From the NCBI GenBank assembly GCA_965226565.1, contig CBDDDI010000004.1:62001-126000 (forward strand): DNA of 64,000 bases, given 5' to 3'. Positions within the stretch are counted from its first letter, which is position 1. Each line of letters begins with the position of its first letter. This DNA comes from SZUA-444 sp965226565. Its GTDB lineage: Bacteria > Bacillota > Clostridia > Oscillospirales > Ruminococcaceae. This document shows, piece after piece, positions 24,829 through 35,144 of the stretch. A model generated the notes under the pieces. That model was given only the letters and a program-made list of their open reading frames with translations, ran no database searches and had not been told where the DNA came from. The translations under genes were made by a program, and so were the position numbers.

Positions 24829-24893
24829 TCCGCCAAATTTTTGAATACTTAAGAAATTAGTTTAAAAAATGGTTTTTCTAATTAATTTGCGGA
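24829..24893 (-). promoter_or_regulatory. Structured 5' leader of ppdK
   Basis: On the minus strand TCCGCAAATT (24893-24884) pairs with AATTTGGCGGA (24839-24829) with one bulged base, closing a 65-nt domain. An inner AATTAG/CTAATT pairing lies inside it. It begins at the likely transcription start and ends about a dozen bases before the ribosome site, so it could stabilise the mRNA or control translation. It matches no riboswitch I know. Confidence 0.4.
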
Positions 24894-24903
24894 CATAAAT
24901 GTA

Positions 24904-24912
24904 TTATATCAG
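24904..24912 (-). promoter_or_regulatory. Extended -10 promoter of ppdK
   Basis: TGATATAAT on the minus strand is a TG-extended consensus -10. The -35 region (ATAGAA) is poor, as is usual for extended -10 promoters. Confidence 0.6.
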
Positions 24913-25108
24913 ATTTTTAAATTTATTTCTATAGATTTTATAAAAAAATTACATTCAAATAGTAATATTAAAAAATGCATTTAATTATTATTGTTAATAT
25001 AGTACTTTTTCTATTAAAATAAACAAATTTCATATATTATATAACTTAATAATACATTAATAATATTGGAAGAAAAGTTTTATATTTACTAATTTTTCAA
25101 AAATACTC

Positions 25109-25137
25109 TTGAAAAATTCTAAAATATGAGCTAATAT
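25109..25137 (+). promoter_or_regulatory. Promoter of the glmU-pth-mfd-uvrB cluster
   Basis: TTGAAA (25109-25114) and TAATAT (25132-25137) with a 17-nt spacer, about 35 nt upstream of the glmU ATG. Confidence 0.65.
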
Positions 25138-25172
25138 ATTAAGAAGTATTTATAAATTTTAGGAGGTATCTC

Positions 25173-26549
25173 ATGTCACAAAACAATGCAATAATTCTTG
25201 CCGGAGGCCAAGGCAAGAGAATGAAAGCAATGCTTCCAAAACCTATGTTTACAGTACTAGGAAAACCTATGTTACAATGGGTTATTGACGCATGTAAAAA
25301 AGCTGATATAGATGATTTATGTATATTAAAAGGCTATATGAGTGAGGTTATAGACGAATATATTGATGGAAAATTTGATACTGCACTACAAGACAAACGT
25401 CTTGGAACTGGTCATGCTGTTATGCAATGTGCAGATTTTATTAAAAAAACTAATGATGGAAATGTTTTGGTTTTATGCGGTGATGCACCTTTTGTTGATG
25501 CCAAAACAATTAAAAATGCACTTGAATTACATATAAAAGAAGATAATGCTGTTACTGTTATTTCTGGAATAATGGATAATCCATATGGATATGGTAGAAT
25601 AATAAGAAGTAGAAACAACATTGCTGGAATTGTTGAAGAAAAAGATTGTACAGATAACCAAAGAAAAGTTAATGAAGTTAACTCTGGTGTTTATTGGTTT
25701 AAAGCAAGTCTTTTAAATGAAGCATTATCAGAACTTGAGCCTTCAAATGCTCAAGGAGAATATTATCTTACAGATACAATCTCAATCCTACTTAGCAAAA
25801 ATCATAAAGCTAATGCTTATGTTTCAGAAAACGAATATTTTTCTCTTGGAGCAAATGATAGAAAAGGTCTTTTGGAACTTAACAATATTGCAAGAATGTC
25901 TGTTATAGAAAAACATATGGAAAATGGAGTATCTTTTACTTGTACAGATGGTATTACTATTGAAGCAGATGTTCAAATTGGAGCTAATACAGAAATTCTT
26001 CAAGGAACAATTTTGAAAGGCAACACAGTTATTGGAGAAAACTCTACAATTGGACCTAATTGTCTTTTTGATAACACTACTGTAGGTGATAACACTATTT
26101 TAAATTATGTTCAATCATATGATGCTATTATTGAGGACAATGTTAAAATAGGACCTTTTGTTCATATAAGACCAAATAGCCATATTAAATCTGGTGTTAA
26201 AATTGGTGATTTTGTTGAAGTTAAAAATTCTGTAATTGGAGAAAATACTGCTGTTGCTCATTTAACTTATGTTGGAGATAGTGATGTTGGTTCAAAAGTA
26301 AACTTTGGTTGTGGCTGCGTTACTGTTAATTATGATGGTGCTAAAAAAGCACGTTGTACAATTGGTGATGGTGCATTTATTGGTTGTAACACTAATCTTA
26401 TTGCTCCTGTATCTGTTGGAGAAGGTGCTTATACTGCTGCTGGTTCAACTATTACTAAAAAAGTTCCTGATCACGCACTTGCTATTGAAAGAAGCGAGTT
26501 CAAAATTAAAGAAGGTTACGCTTTAAGAAAGCTTAAAAGAAAAAAATAA
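25173..26549 (+). CDS. glmU: Bifunctional N-acetylglucosamine-1-phosphate uridyltransferase / glucosamine-1-phosphate acetyltransferase
   Basis: Makes UDP-N-acetylglucosamine for peptidoglycan. The 458-aa protein has an N-terminal pyrophosphorylase domain (ILAGGQGKRMKAMLPKP, then LCGDAPF and GTGHAV) and a C-terminal left-handed beta-helix acetyltransferase with hexapeptide repeats from about 250 (IGANTEI, IGENSTIGPN, KIGPFVHIRPNS, NFGCGCVTVNYDG). The start has AGGAGGT upstream. It heads a cluster with pth, mfd and uvrB; glmU next to pth and mfd is a common arrangement in Gram-positive bacteria. Confidence 0.96.
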   Translation: MSQNNAIILAGGQGKRMKAMLPKPMFTVLGKPMLQWVIDACKKADIDDLCILKGYMSEVIDEYIDGKFDTALQDKRLGTGHAVMQCADFIKKTNDGNVLVLCGDAPFVDAKTIKNALELHIKEDNAVTVISGIMDNPYGYGRIIRSRNNIAGIVEEKDCTDNQRKVNEVNSGVYWFKASLLNEALSELEPSNAQGEYYLTDTISILLSKNHKANAYVSENEYFSLGANDRKGLLELNNIARMSVIEKHMENGVSFTCTDGITIEADVQIGANTEILQGTILKGNTVIGENSTIGPNCLFDNTTVGDNTILNYVQSYDAIIEDNVKIGPFVHIRPNSHIKSGVKIGDFVEVKNSVIGENTAVAHLTYVGDSDVGSKVNFGCGCVTVNYDGAKKARCTIGDGAFIGCNTNLIAPVSVGEGAYTAAGSTITKKVPDHALAIERSEFKIKEGYALRKLKRKK

Positions 26550-26576
26550 TTTTTATTATTAATTTTATAAAACTAC

Positions 26577-26599
26577 ACCCCATACACAAAGTATGGGGT
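26577..26599 (+). repeat. glmU-pth intergenic hairpin without T-run
   Basis: ACCCCATAC (26577-26585) pairs perfectly with GTATGGGGT (26591-26599). The following sequence TAAAGTG is not a U-tract, so it is more likely an mRNA processing or stability element than a terminator. Confidence 0.6.
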
Positions 26600-26625
26600 T
26601 AAAGTGTTATACAAAAGGAGTTCCT

Positions 26626-27246
26626 ATGAATATTTTTAAAAAACTAAAGAGCAATCATTCTACTATCAAAGTAAATCCAATAGAATATATTATTGTTGGT
26701 CTTGGAAACCCTGAACCAAAATACGACAAAACAAGACACAACGCTGGTTTTATAGCTATTGATGCACTTTGTGAGAAATATAATGAAAAACCTACTAGAT
26801 CAAAATTCAAATCACTTTGTTGTGAAATAAATATTTCAGGCAAAAGATGTATGATTTTAAAACCTTTAACATATATGAATAACAGTGGTGAAGCAATTGC
26901 AGAAGCATTGAATTTTTATAAAATCAATCCTGAAAAAGTTTTAGTGATTTTTGATGATATTTCTCTTGAACCAGATCAGCTTAGAATTAGAAGAAAAGGA
27001 ACTCATGGTGGACATAACGGAATAAAAAGTATTATTAATTTAACTGGAACAGAAAATTTTCCAAGAATTAAAATTGGTGTAGGTAAAAAACCTCATCCAG
27101 AATATAACCTTGCTAATTGGGTACTATCATCTTTTACAGAAGATGAATATAAACAAATTAAATTAACATCAGAAAAAGCTGTGAATTCAATTGAGCTAAT
27201 TGTAAAAGGTGAAATTGACAAAGCTATGAATAATTATAATTCTTAG
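26626..27246 (+). CDS. pth: Peptidyl-tRNA hydrolase
   Basis: Releases peptides from prematurely dropped peptidyl-tRNA. The core starts YIIVGLGNPEPKYDKTRHNAGF, with catalytic histidine H38 in TRHNAGF; later LKPLTYMNNSGEA and GGHNGIKSI are family motifs. I choose the ATG at 26626 (MNIFKKLK), preceded by AAAAGGAG; an in-frame ATG 11 codons upstream lies in the hairpin. Even so there is an N-terminal extension of about 20 residues before the usual start of the fold. It is 206 aa in total. Confidence 0.95.
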   Translation: MNIFKKLKSNHSTIKVNPIEYIIVGLGNPEPKYDKTRHNAGFIAIDALCEKYNEKPTRSKFKSLCCEINISGKRCMILKPLTYMNNSGEAIAEALNFYKINPEKVLVIFDDISLEPDQLRIRRKGTHGGHNGIKSIINLTGTENFPRIKIGVGKKPHPEYNLANWVLSSFTEDEYKQIKLTSEKAVNSIELIVKGEIDKAMNNYNS

Positions 27247-27257
27247 AGGTGAGAATA

Positions 27258-30200
27258 TTGCATTTATTTCAAAAAGTTATACAAAAATATCAGCCATTTA
27301 AAGATATTACTAAAAGTATAAAAAACGCAGAGTTTCCTATTTGTGTTACAGGAGTTTCTACAATTCATAAATCACATATTATTAGTGGTTTATGTGAAAA
27401 ACCATCTTTAGTAATAACTGAAGATGAAGCTGCTGCTACTAAGCTTTCAAATGATATAAATTTAATGTGTGGTAAAAACATTTCTATTGTCTATCCTGCA
27501 AAAGACTTTAATTTTTCACGTATTGACAGTGTTTCAAGAGAATATGAACACAAAAGAATTGAGGCTTTATCAAAATTTTTGAATAACGAATGTAATATTA
27601 TTGTTGCAAGCGCAGAAGCTTCAGTGCAATTTACAATTCCACCTCAAGTTTTAATAGAAAAAAGCTTTACAATAAAATCAAATGATAATATTGAAATAAA
27701 TGAATTAGCACAAAAACTCATAAACTGTGGATATAGTAGATGTCCACAAGTAGAAGGACAATCTCAATTTGCAATAAGAGGATCAATTATTGACATATTT
27801 CCTGTTCAAAATAACACTCCTATACGTATAGAATTATGGGGAGATGAAATTGATACAATTTCTTATTTTGATATAGAAACTCAAAGAAGAACTCAAAATA
27901 TAGATCAAATAATTATTTCACCTGCTCTTGAAATTTTATTTGATAGTAAAGAATGTTTTATATCAGAAATTGATAATCTTTTAGAAAACATCAAAAGTAA
28001 TAAATCTGAAGAGATTAAAAAATATTTAAATGAAGATAAAGAACTTTTAAAAGATAATGTAATGATATCTAATCTTGATAAATATATTTCTTTAGCTTAT
28101 AAAACTCCTGCTACAATTATAGATTATTTTAAAAATGATTTAATATTCTTTTGTGAACACAGCAATATAAAAGATAAATTAAAAGGATTTTATGATCAAT
28201 TAAATGAAGATATAAAAATACTTTTTGAAGAAGGAATTTTATTTAAAGAACTAAGTGAATTTTGTATTAATTTTTCAAGTTTATCATCAATAATACAAAA
28301 AAACAATACTATATTTCTTGATACATTTATGCGTGGAGCTAATGAATTTAGATTTAAAAAACTTATTAATGCTGCACCTCTTCAAACATCAAGTTGGAGT
28401 GGAGATATAAAAATTCTTATTGAAGATTTAAAAAATTTTTCTAAAAAGAATTATTCAACTATTGTTTTAGCTGGAAGTGAAAAAACTTTACCAATTATCG
28501 TAAATGATTTAAATGATAATGGAATAACTGCTAAAATTGCAAATGAGACTTCTGAGCTTGAAAAAGGTGTTGTTTTTGTTACAACAGGTAGTGTTTCTGG
28601 TGGATATGAATATCCTGAAATAAAATGTGCAATGATAACTCAATCAAAAGCTTTAAATTCTAAACAAAGAAGACCAAAAAAACGCAAAAAAGGTGAAGAA
28701 ATAAAAAGTATTTCTGATATAAATAAAGGTGATCTTGTTGTACATAGCATGTATGGTATAGGAAGATTTTCAGGAATATCAAAAATAGAAACTCAAGGAG
28801 TTACTAAAGATTATATTACTATCAAGTTTGCTGGAACTGATGTTTTGTATGTACCTGTTACACAGCTTGATTTGGTTTCTAGATATATTGGTCCACGTGA
28901 TGATAACGGAGTTAAATTAAATAAACTTAATTCTGTTGAATGGCAAAAAACAAGAAAAAAAGTTAAATCAGCTGTTAAAGATATCGCTGATGAACTTATT
29001 AAACTTTATGCTAAACGTCAAGAAAGCAAAGGTTTTGCTTTTGATAAAGATAACGACTGGCAAATGGATTTTGAGGAACGTTTTGATTACGAAGAAACAG
29101 ATGACCAACTTAGAAGTATTGAAGAAATAAAAACTGATATGATGAAACCTATTCCTATGGATAGACTTTTATGTGGTGATGTTGGATTTGGAAAAACAGA
29201 AGTTGCATTAAGAGCTGCATTTAAATGTATTTTAAGCAGCAAACAATGTGCTATACTTGTTCCTACAACAGTTTTAGCATGGCAACATTATCAAACTGCT
29301 ATAAAAAGATTTGAACATTTTCCTGTTAAAATTGAGCTTCTTTCAAGATTTAGAACTCCAAAACAACAAAAAGAGATTTTAAGAGAACTTGCAAGAGGTG
29401 AAATTGATTTAATAATAGGAACTCATAGAATTGTTCAAAAAGATGTAACATTTAAATCTTTAGGTCTTGCTATCATAGACGAAGAACAACGTTTTGGAGT
29501 TGCTCATAAAGAAAAATTTAAAGAGATGTTTAGTGGAGTTGATGTATTAACATTATCTGCTACTCCAATTCCTAGAACTTTAAATATGGCTATGAGTGGA
29601 ATCAGAGATATGTCTGTTATTGAAGAACCTCCACAAGATCGTTCACCTGTTCAAACATATGTTATTGAGCACAATTCTGGAGTGTTAGTTCAAGCAATGA
29701 TGAAAGAACTCAGACGTGGTGGTCAAGTATATTATATTCACAACAGAGTTGATACAATTGAAAGCTGCGTATTAAAACTAAGAAACGCTTTACCTGAAGC
29801 TAATATTGGTATAGCACATGGACAAATGTCAGAAAATGAACTTAGTAATGTATGGAAAAAACTTGTTGAACATGAAATAGATATTTTAGTGTGTACAACT
29901 TTAATAGAAACTGGAGTTGATGTTCCAAACTGTAATACTCTTATTATCGAAGATGCTGATAATCTTGGATTATCACAGTTATATCAACTTCGTGGTAGAG
30001 TTGGACGTTCTAGCCGTAGAGCTTTTGCGTATTTCACATTTAGAAGAGGCAAAGTTTTATCAGAAATTGCATCAAAAAGATTAACTGCAATAAGAGAATT
30101 TACTCAATTTGGATCTGGATTTAGAATCGCAATGAGAGATTTAGAAATTCGTGGTGCTGGATCAATTTTAAGTGGTAGACAACATGGTCATATGGAATCT

Positions 30201-30722
30201 GTTGGATATGATATGTATATTAGATTATTAAATGAAGCAATTGCTGAGAAAAAAGGTGAACCTGTACAAAAAACAAGTGAAGAATGTATTATTGATATTG
30301 CTATTAATGCTCATATTCCAGAAAATTATATTGATAATTTAACTCTTAGAATTGAAGCATATAGACATATTGCAAATATTCAAAACAAAGCAGATAGTCT
30401 TGATGTTATTGACGAACTTATTGATAGATACGGAGATCCACCAAAATCAGTTATTGGACTTATTGATGTTGCATTATTAAGAAACACTGCAGCAAGATTG
30501 ACTATAACAGAAATATCTCAAAGAGGTGATAATATATTATTTTTTATTAAATCACCATCTATGGATCAAATTAATGCATTAAGCAAAGAATTTAAAGGCA
30601 GAGTATTGTTTAATGGCACAAAGAAATCATATATATCAGTTAAATTAGAACCAAAACAAAAAGCTGCAGAGCTTATGGAAATTGTAATTAAAACAATGTC
30701 GGAATTTACAAAAGAAAATTAA
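27258..30722 (+). CDS. mfd: Transcription-repair coupling factor
   Basis: Displaces RNA polymerase stalled at DNA lesions and recruits UvrA. At 1154 aa it is full length. It has an N-terminal UvrB-like region, then the RNA-polymerase-interacting CarD-like domain around 490-550 (DLVVHSMYGIGRFSGI). The translocase has Walker A LLCGDVGFGKTEVA, IIDEEQRFG, LSATPIPRTL and RGRVGRSSRRAFAYF, and a C-terminal D7 domain. I prefer the TTG at 27258, because GAGGTGA just upstream serves as its ribosome site; a GTG at 27249 overlaps that site. Confidence 0.96.
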   Translation: MHLFQKVIQKYQPFKDITKSIKNAEFPICVTGVSTIHKSHIISGLCEKPSLVITEDEAAATKLSNDINLMCGKNISIVYPAKDFNFSRIDSVSREYEHKRIEALSKFLNNECNIIVASAEASVQFTIPPQVLIEKSFTIKSNDNIEINELAQKLINCGYSRCPQVEGQSQFAIRGSIIDIFPVQNNTPIRIELWGDEIDTISYFDIETQRRTQNIDQIIISPALEILFDSKECFISEIDNLLENIKSNKSEEIKKYLNEDKELLKDNVMISNLDKYISLAYKTPATIIDYFKNDLIFFCEHSNIKDKLKGFYDQLNEDIKILFEEGILFKELSEFCINFSSLSSIIQKNNTIFLDTFMRGANEFRFKKLINAAPLQTSSWSGDIKILIEDLKNFSKKNYSTIVLAGSEKTLPIIVNDLNDNGITAKIANETSELEKGVVFVTTGSVSGGYEYPEIKCAMITQSKALNSKQRRPKKRKKGEEIKSISDINKGDLVVHSMYGIGRFSGISKIETQGVTKDYITIKFAGTDVLYVPVTQLDLVSRYIGPRDDNGVKLNKLNSVEWQKTRKKVKSAVKDIADELIKLYAKRQESKGFAFDKDNDWQMDFEERFDYEETDDQLRSIEEIKTDMMKPIPMDRLLCGDVGFGKTEVALRAAFKCILSSKQCAILVPTTVLAWQHYQTAIKRFEHFPVKIELLSRFRTPKQQKEILRELARGEIDLIIGTHRIVQKDVTFKSLGLAIIDEEQRFGVAHKEKFKEMFSGVDVLTLSATPIPRTLNMAMSGIRDMSVIEEPPQDRSPVQTYVIEHNSGVLVQAMMKELRRGGQVYYIHNRVDTIESCVLKLRNALPEANIGIAHGQMSENELSNVWKKLVEHEIDILVCTTLIETGVDVPNCNTLIIEDADNLGLSQLYQLRGRVGRSSRRAFAYFTFRRGKVLSEIASKRLTAIREFTQFGSGFRIAMRDLEIRGAGSILSGRQHGHMESVGYDMYIRLLNEAIAEKKGEPVQKTSEECIIDIAINAHIPENYIDNLTLRIEAYRHIANIQNKADSLDVIDELIDRYGDPPKSVIGLIDVALLRNTAARLTITEISQRGDNILFFIKSPSMDQINALSKEFKGRVLFNGTKKSYISVKLEPKQKAAELMEIVIKTMSEFTKEN

Positions 30723-30755
30723 TAAGGATGTTTTGCTAATACAAAGGAGTTGTAA

Positions 30756-32717
30756 ATGGATAAATTTCAATTAGTAAGTGATTTTAAACCTACAGGTGAC
30801 CAACCAAAAGCAATAGAAAAAATTGTTGACGGAATTAACAAAGGACAAAAAGAACAAGTTCTTCTTGGTGTAACAGGATCAGGAAAAACATTTACAATGG
30901 CTAATGTTATAGAAAAAGTTAATAAACCAACTTTAATTCTTGCACATAATAAAATTCTTGCAGCACAACTTTGTTCAGAATTTAAAGAGTTTTTTCCAAA
31001 TAACGCTGTTGAATATTTTGTTTCATATTATGACTACTATCAACCAGAAGCTTATATTCCTAGTACAGATGTTTATATTGAAAAAGACAGTTCTATTAAT
31101 GATGAAATAGATAAACTGCGTCATTCTGCAACATCGTCACTTACTGAAAGAAAAGATGTAATAATTGTAGCAAGTGTATCTTGTATTTATTCTCTTGGTG
31201 ATCCTGATGATTATCGTTCTCTTACTCTTTCTTTAAGAAAAGGAATGGAGAAATCAAGAGATGAAGTTTTATCTCAACTTGTTGCTATTCAATATGAACG
31301 TAACGACATTAATTTTGTAAGAAATAAATTTAGAGTACGTGGAGATGTTGTTGAGATTTTTCCATCTGATTCAACAGACAAAGCTATACGTGTAGAATTT
31401 TTTGGAGATGAAATTGATAGGATTAGTGAAATACATGTTATAACAGGTGAAGTTATCTCAAATTTATCTCATGTATTAATTTTTCCGGCAACTCATTATG
31501 TAATTGATAGAGAAAAATTAGATAGAGCTTTATATGATATTGAAAAAGAACTTGAAGAAAGAGTAAACTATTTTAAAGAAAAAGATATGCTTATAGAAGC
31601 TCAAAGAATTGCTCAAAGAACAAATTATGATATGGAACTTTTACAAGAAATCGGTTTTTGTAAAGGTATTGAAAATTATTCAAGAATACTTTCAGGACGT
31701 CCTGCTGGAAGTGTTCCTTATACACTATTCGACCATTTTCCTGACGATTTCTTATTAATTGTGGATGAATCTCATGTTAGTCTTCCTCAAGTACGTGCTA
31801 TGTATGCTGGAGATCGTGCAAGAAAATCAACTTTAATTGATTTTGGATTTAGATTACCTTCTGCTTATGACAACAGACCTATGACTTTTGATGAATTTTA
31901 TTCAAAAGTAAATCAAACAGTTTTTGTTAGTGCAACACCTGGTAAAATTGAAAAAGAACTAAAAGCTCCAATAGTTGAACAAGTTATTAGACCAACTGGA
32001 TTACTTGATCCGATGATTCAAGTTAGACCAACTCAAGGTCAAATTGAAGATTTGATTTCTGAAATAAATATTACAATTTCAAAAGGTGAAAGAATTCTTG
32101 TAACAACTTTAACAAAGAAAATGGCAGAAGATTTCTCAAATTATCTTACCAATCTTGGAATTAAAGTAAGGTATATGCATTATGATATTGATTCAATTGA
32201 AAGAATGGAAATTATAAGAGATTTACGTCTTGGAGAATTTGATGTTCTTGTTGGAATAAATCTTTTACGAGAAGGTTTGGATTTGCCTGAAGTAAGCCTT
32301 GTTGCTATAATGGATGCTGATAAAGAAGGTTTCTTAAGAAGTGAATCTTCATTAATTCAAACCATAGGTAGAGCTGCACGAAACAGCGAAGGTAGAGTTA
32401 TTATGTATGCTGATAATGTGACTAACTCTATGGAAAAAGCAATTAAAGAAACTGAACGTAGAAGAAAAATTCAAAACGAATATAATAAAGAACATGGAAT
32501 TACTCCAAAAACTATCAAAAAACAAATTCGTGATGTACTTGAAATCTCCACAAAAGAAGAAGTTGAAAGTAAAACTGATAAACAAAAGACTTTATCTAAA
32601 CGTGAAAAACAAGATCTTATTGATAAACTTACTTTACAAATGAAAGACGCTGCAAAAATGCTTGAATTTGAACATGCAGCATTTTTAAGAGACAAAATTG
32701 AAGAACTTAAAAAATAA
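30756..32717 (+). CDS. uvrB: Excinuclease ABC subunit B
   Basis: The central nucleotide excision repair factor that verifies damage and recruits UvrC. The 653-aa protein shows Walker A LLGVTGSGKTFTMANV, the beta-hairpin region around YYDYYQPEAYIPSTDVYIEK, the DESH box in LLIVDESHVSLPQ, helicase motif VI in QTIGRAARN, and a C-terminal UVR motif (about 617-653) for UvrC contact. The start follows AAAGGAG. It ends the cluster with mfd, a functional pairing. uvrC is not in the window. Confidence 0.97.
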   Translation: MDKFQLVSDFKPTGDQPKAIEKIVDGINKGQKEQVLLGVTGSGKTFTMANVIEKVNKPTLILAHNKILAAQLCSEFKEFFPNNAVEYFVSYYDYYQPEAYIPSTDVYIEKDSSINDEIDKLRHSATSSLTERKDVIIVASVSCIYSLGDPDDYRSLTLSLRKGMEKSRDEVLSQLVAIQYERNDINFVRNKFRVRGDVVEIFPSDSTDKAIRVEFFGDEIDRISEIHVITGEVISNLSHVLIFPATHYVIDREKLDRALYDIEKELEERVNYFKEKDMLIEAQRIAQRTNYDMELLQEIGFCKGIENYSRILSGRPAGSVPYTLFDHFPDDFLLIVDESHVSLPQVRAMYAGDRARKSTLIDFGFRLPSAYDNRPMTFDEFYSKVNQTVFVSATPGKIEKELKAPIVEQVIRPTGLLDPMIQVRPTQGQIEDLISEINITISKGERILVTTLTKKMAEDFSNYLTNLGIKVRYMHYDIDSIERMEIIRDLRLGEFDVLVGINLLREGLDLPEVSLVAIMDADKEGFLRSESSLIQTIGRAARNSEGRVIMYADNVTNSMEKAIKETERRRKIQNEYNKEHGITPKTIKKQIRDVLEISTKEEVESKTDKQKTLSKREKQDLIDKLTLQMKDAAKMLEFEHAAFLRDKIEELKK

Positions 32718-32722
32718 AATTA

Positions 32723-32752
32723 ACACCTTACAAAATGTAAGGTGTTTTTTTA
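32723..32752 (+). terminator. Terminator after uvrB
   Basis: AACACCTTAC (32723-32732) pairs with GTAAGGTGTT (32738-32747), then a T-run to 32752. Confidence 0.9.
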
Positions 32753-32753
32753 T

Positions 32754-35144
32754 TTATTCAACTCTAAATTCTCTTTTTATTTTTAATATTGTTAATAAAG
32801 ATGGTATTATTCCCGCTATAAAACCTAATCCAATTATAGTAAACATTAATATTCCAAGCATTTTTTCATTAACAATCCAATTAAATACTCCTGTATTTTG
32901 ATAAGAATAAGTTCCAACACAAGCCACATATATAGCAAATCCTATTATTGCTCCTGTAAATGTAACTATTAACGTCTCTATACATGTCATTTTAAATAAT
33001 TGAAATTTTTTTGCTCCAATAATTTTCAAACCATTAAATTCTTTTTTTCTAACAGACATAATTACTGCAAAAGTATTAATTACAGCTAAAAAAGATAATA
33101 TAAATCCTATTATTTCTATCAATAAAGTAGCTGCTGTTTGAACATTATAAGAAGCTGAATTTGTATAGTAGGATTTTGTATTAAAAACTGAATTTTTAAT
33201 TATATTATTAGAATAAATATTACTAAAACGAGAATCAAACAAACTATTTTTTATACTATTATAAAACATTATCATCATATGATTTTCATCTTCAATACCA
33301 CTTGATTGATATTTACCAGACACAATATATTCTTGTTTTTGAGCATTTTCTTTATATATTTCTATTGTTTGTCCAATTTTAATTTTCTTTAAACTTTCAG
33401 AAACTAATATTTCATTTTTATTAATAGGTTTCTCACCATTTATAATATTAACTTTTGGAAAATTACCATACACAGCTAAAACATTTACAGACTCAAGATT
33501 ATTTTTAAATCTATAAATCACTTCTGTATTTTTAATAGCCATAAAATCATTACTTTTTATTTCGTACGGATATAAATTTTTGTTTATATAACTATATTCT
33601 TTTGCAAAATTATAATTATTATTTGCAACTGTATCTATATAAGTAATATTATTAAATAACATTACATTTCCAAGAGTCATCATAATAGCAATAGAAACTG
33701 AAGCAACTGCAAATTTTAAAGATTTTATTTTCACATTTGCAGTTGCAACTTTACCTAAACTATTTTTAAATCTATTTACTACAAATGATAAAATAAAATT
33801 AAAAAACTTCATGATTATTGGTGTCAAGCACATTGCTCCAGCAAGAAAAACAGATGTTGCACAAAATCCCATTCCTATTCCAACTCCAGCTGTCATTGGA
33901 GCAAAAATTAAAATTGAAGAACCTCCAAGAATTAAGACAATTCCAACAATGATTCTTACAATAGAAGTTTTACCTGTAAGTTCAGATTGATTTTTAATTG
34001 CTGAAGCTGGTGCAATTGATAAAGGTTTATTTGAAGTAACTATAGTTAAAACTGCAGATAATAGAATTATTCCAAGTACGATTACAATATTCCAAAAATA
34101 TGAATGAACTATAAAAAAATTATTAGAAACAATATTGAATTTTTCATATGCATATATTATTAATTTTGCAACTGGTTTTGCTAAAAATATTCCTATAACA
34201 GAAGAAACAAAACTTATTATTATTATTTGTAAAACCAATAATCTTTTAATTTGACTTTTTTTAAGACCAATAACACGAAGTAAAGCTAATGTTTTATATC
34301 TATTTTTAACAGAAAATTGAATAGTTCCTGTAATTACAAATAAACTTATAACCAAACATATTGAACCCATTGTAATAAAAATAATCATTAATGATTTATT
34401 ATTATTTAACACTTGAGTAAGTTCTGCTTTATACTTTTTATCTCCTGTAAAAACATTACATCCCATCTTTTTCAAATCTTTAACTACACTTTTTATTTTA
34501 TCCGTTTTAATTCCTACTACAAAACAACCTAAAGATTGTTCTTTTGCAACATCATCATTAAAAAAAGCAAAATTTTGTAACTTATATATTCCCTTTGAAG
34601 ATGTAGAAACAATTCCACTTATTATATATTTTATTAAACCATTTTTAGTTTTAAAAGATATACTATCACCTATTTTTAAACTTTTTTGCAAAGCAATATT
34701 TTGATCTATTACAACTTCAGATATATTAGGCTTTTTGCCTGATAAAGTAAAATCACTTAAATTTATTGAAGAAATATTATGTCCTACTATATTTTTAATA
34801 TCTTTATTTTGAATATCAAAAGAATAATCTTCAATCACATTATAGTTTTGTTTAATTTTATCAAGATTAGATTCTGAAAATGGAATAGTATTATTAATAC
34901 TTTCATCTTCAGTATCAATATCTCCATCTTTTTCTTTATACGAGATAATAAATTTTTGCTTTGATGTTGCAACAATATCAACATTATTAAAACGTTCACT
35001 TTTATCAAAAGTTGCAACTGAAGAAAAAACTAAATTTAAACATGCAGATATTATTGTTGTTGTCAAAACCACAGCAAAAAAAGTTCCAATAAAAAGCTTA
35101 GAATTTCTTTTTATATCAGAAAAAATAAATTTATTCATTTTCAT
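32754..35144 (-). CDS. FtsX-type ABC transporter permease
   Basis: A 796-aa permease with two FtsX domains. Hydrophobic spans lie at about 17-39, 251-275, 302-325, 348-370, 395-415, 420-442, 475-498, 672-695, 722-745 and 762-788, ten in all. Large outside domains lie at about 40-250 and 500-670. This is the MacB/BceB-like class used for antimicrobial-peptide detoxification, lipoprotein or peptide export, or cell-wall signalling; substrate unknown. It overlaps the ATPase gene by 14 nt, so the pair is coupled. No BceRS-type two-component system is adjacent; control may come from the helix-turn-helix fused to the ATPase. Confidence 0.9.
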   Translation of the reverse strand: MKMNKFIFSDIKRNSKLFIGTFFAVVLTTTIISACLNLVFSSVATFDKSERFNNVDIVATSKQKFIISYKEKDGDIDTEDESINNTIPFSESNLDKIKQNYNVIEDYSFDIQNKDIKNIVGHNISSINLSDFTLSGKKPNISEVVIDQNIALQKSLKIGDSISFKTKNGLIKYIISGIVSTSSKGIYKLQNFAFFNDDVAKEQSLGCFVVGIKTDKIKSVVKDLKKMGCNVFTGDKKYKAELTQVLNNNKSLMIIFITMGSICLVISLFVITGTIQFSVKNRYKTLALLRVIGLKKSQIKRLLVLQIIIISFVSSVIGIFLAKPVAKLIIYAYEKFNIVSNNFFIVHSYFWNIVIVLGIILLSAVLTIVTSNKPLSIAPASAIKNQSELTGKTSIVRIIVGIVLILGGSSILIFAPMTAGVGIGMGFCATSVFLAGAMCLTPIIMKFFNFILSFVVNRFKNSLGKVATANVKIKSLKFAVASVSIAIMMTLGNVMLFNNITYIDTVANNNYNFAKEYSYINKNLYPYEIKSNDFMAIKNTEVIYRFKNNLESVNVLAVYGNFPKVNIINGEKPINKNEILVSESLKKIKIGQTIEIYKENAQKQEYIVSGKYQSSGIEDENHMMIMFYNSIKNSLFDSRFSNIYSNNIIKNSVFNTKSYYTNSASYNVQTAATLLIEIIGFILSFLAVINTFAVIMSVRKKEFNGLKIIGAKKFQLFKMTCIETLIVTFTGAIIGFAIYVACVGTYSYQNTGVFNWIVNEKMLGILMFTIIGLGFIAGIIPSLLTILKIKREFRVE

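Noticed and set aside
26577..26599. Terminator between glmU and pth
   Set aside because: The stem is strong but no U-tract follows, and pth with mfd and uvrB has no clear promoter of its own.
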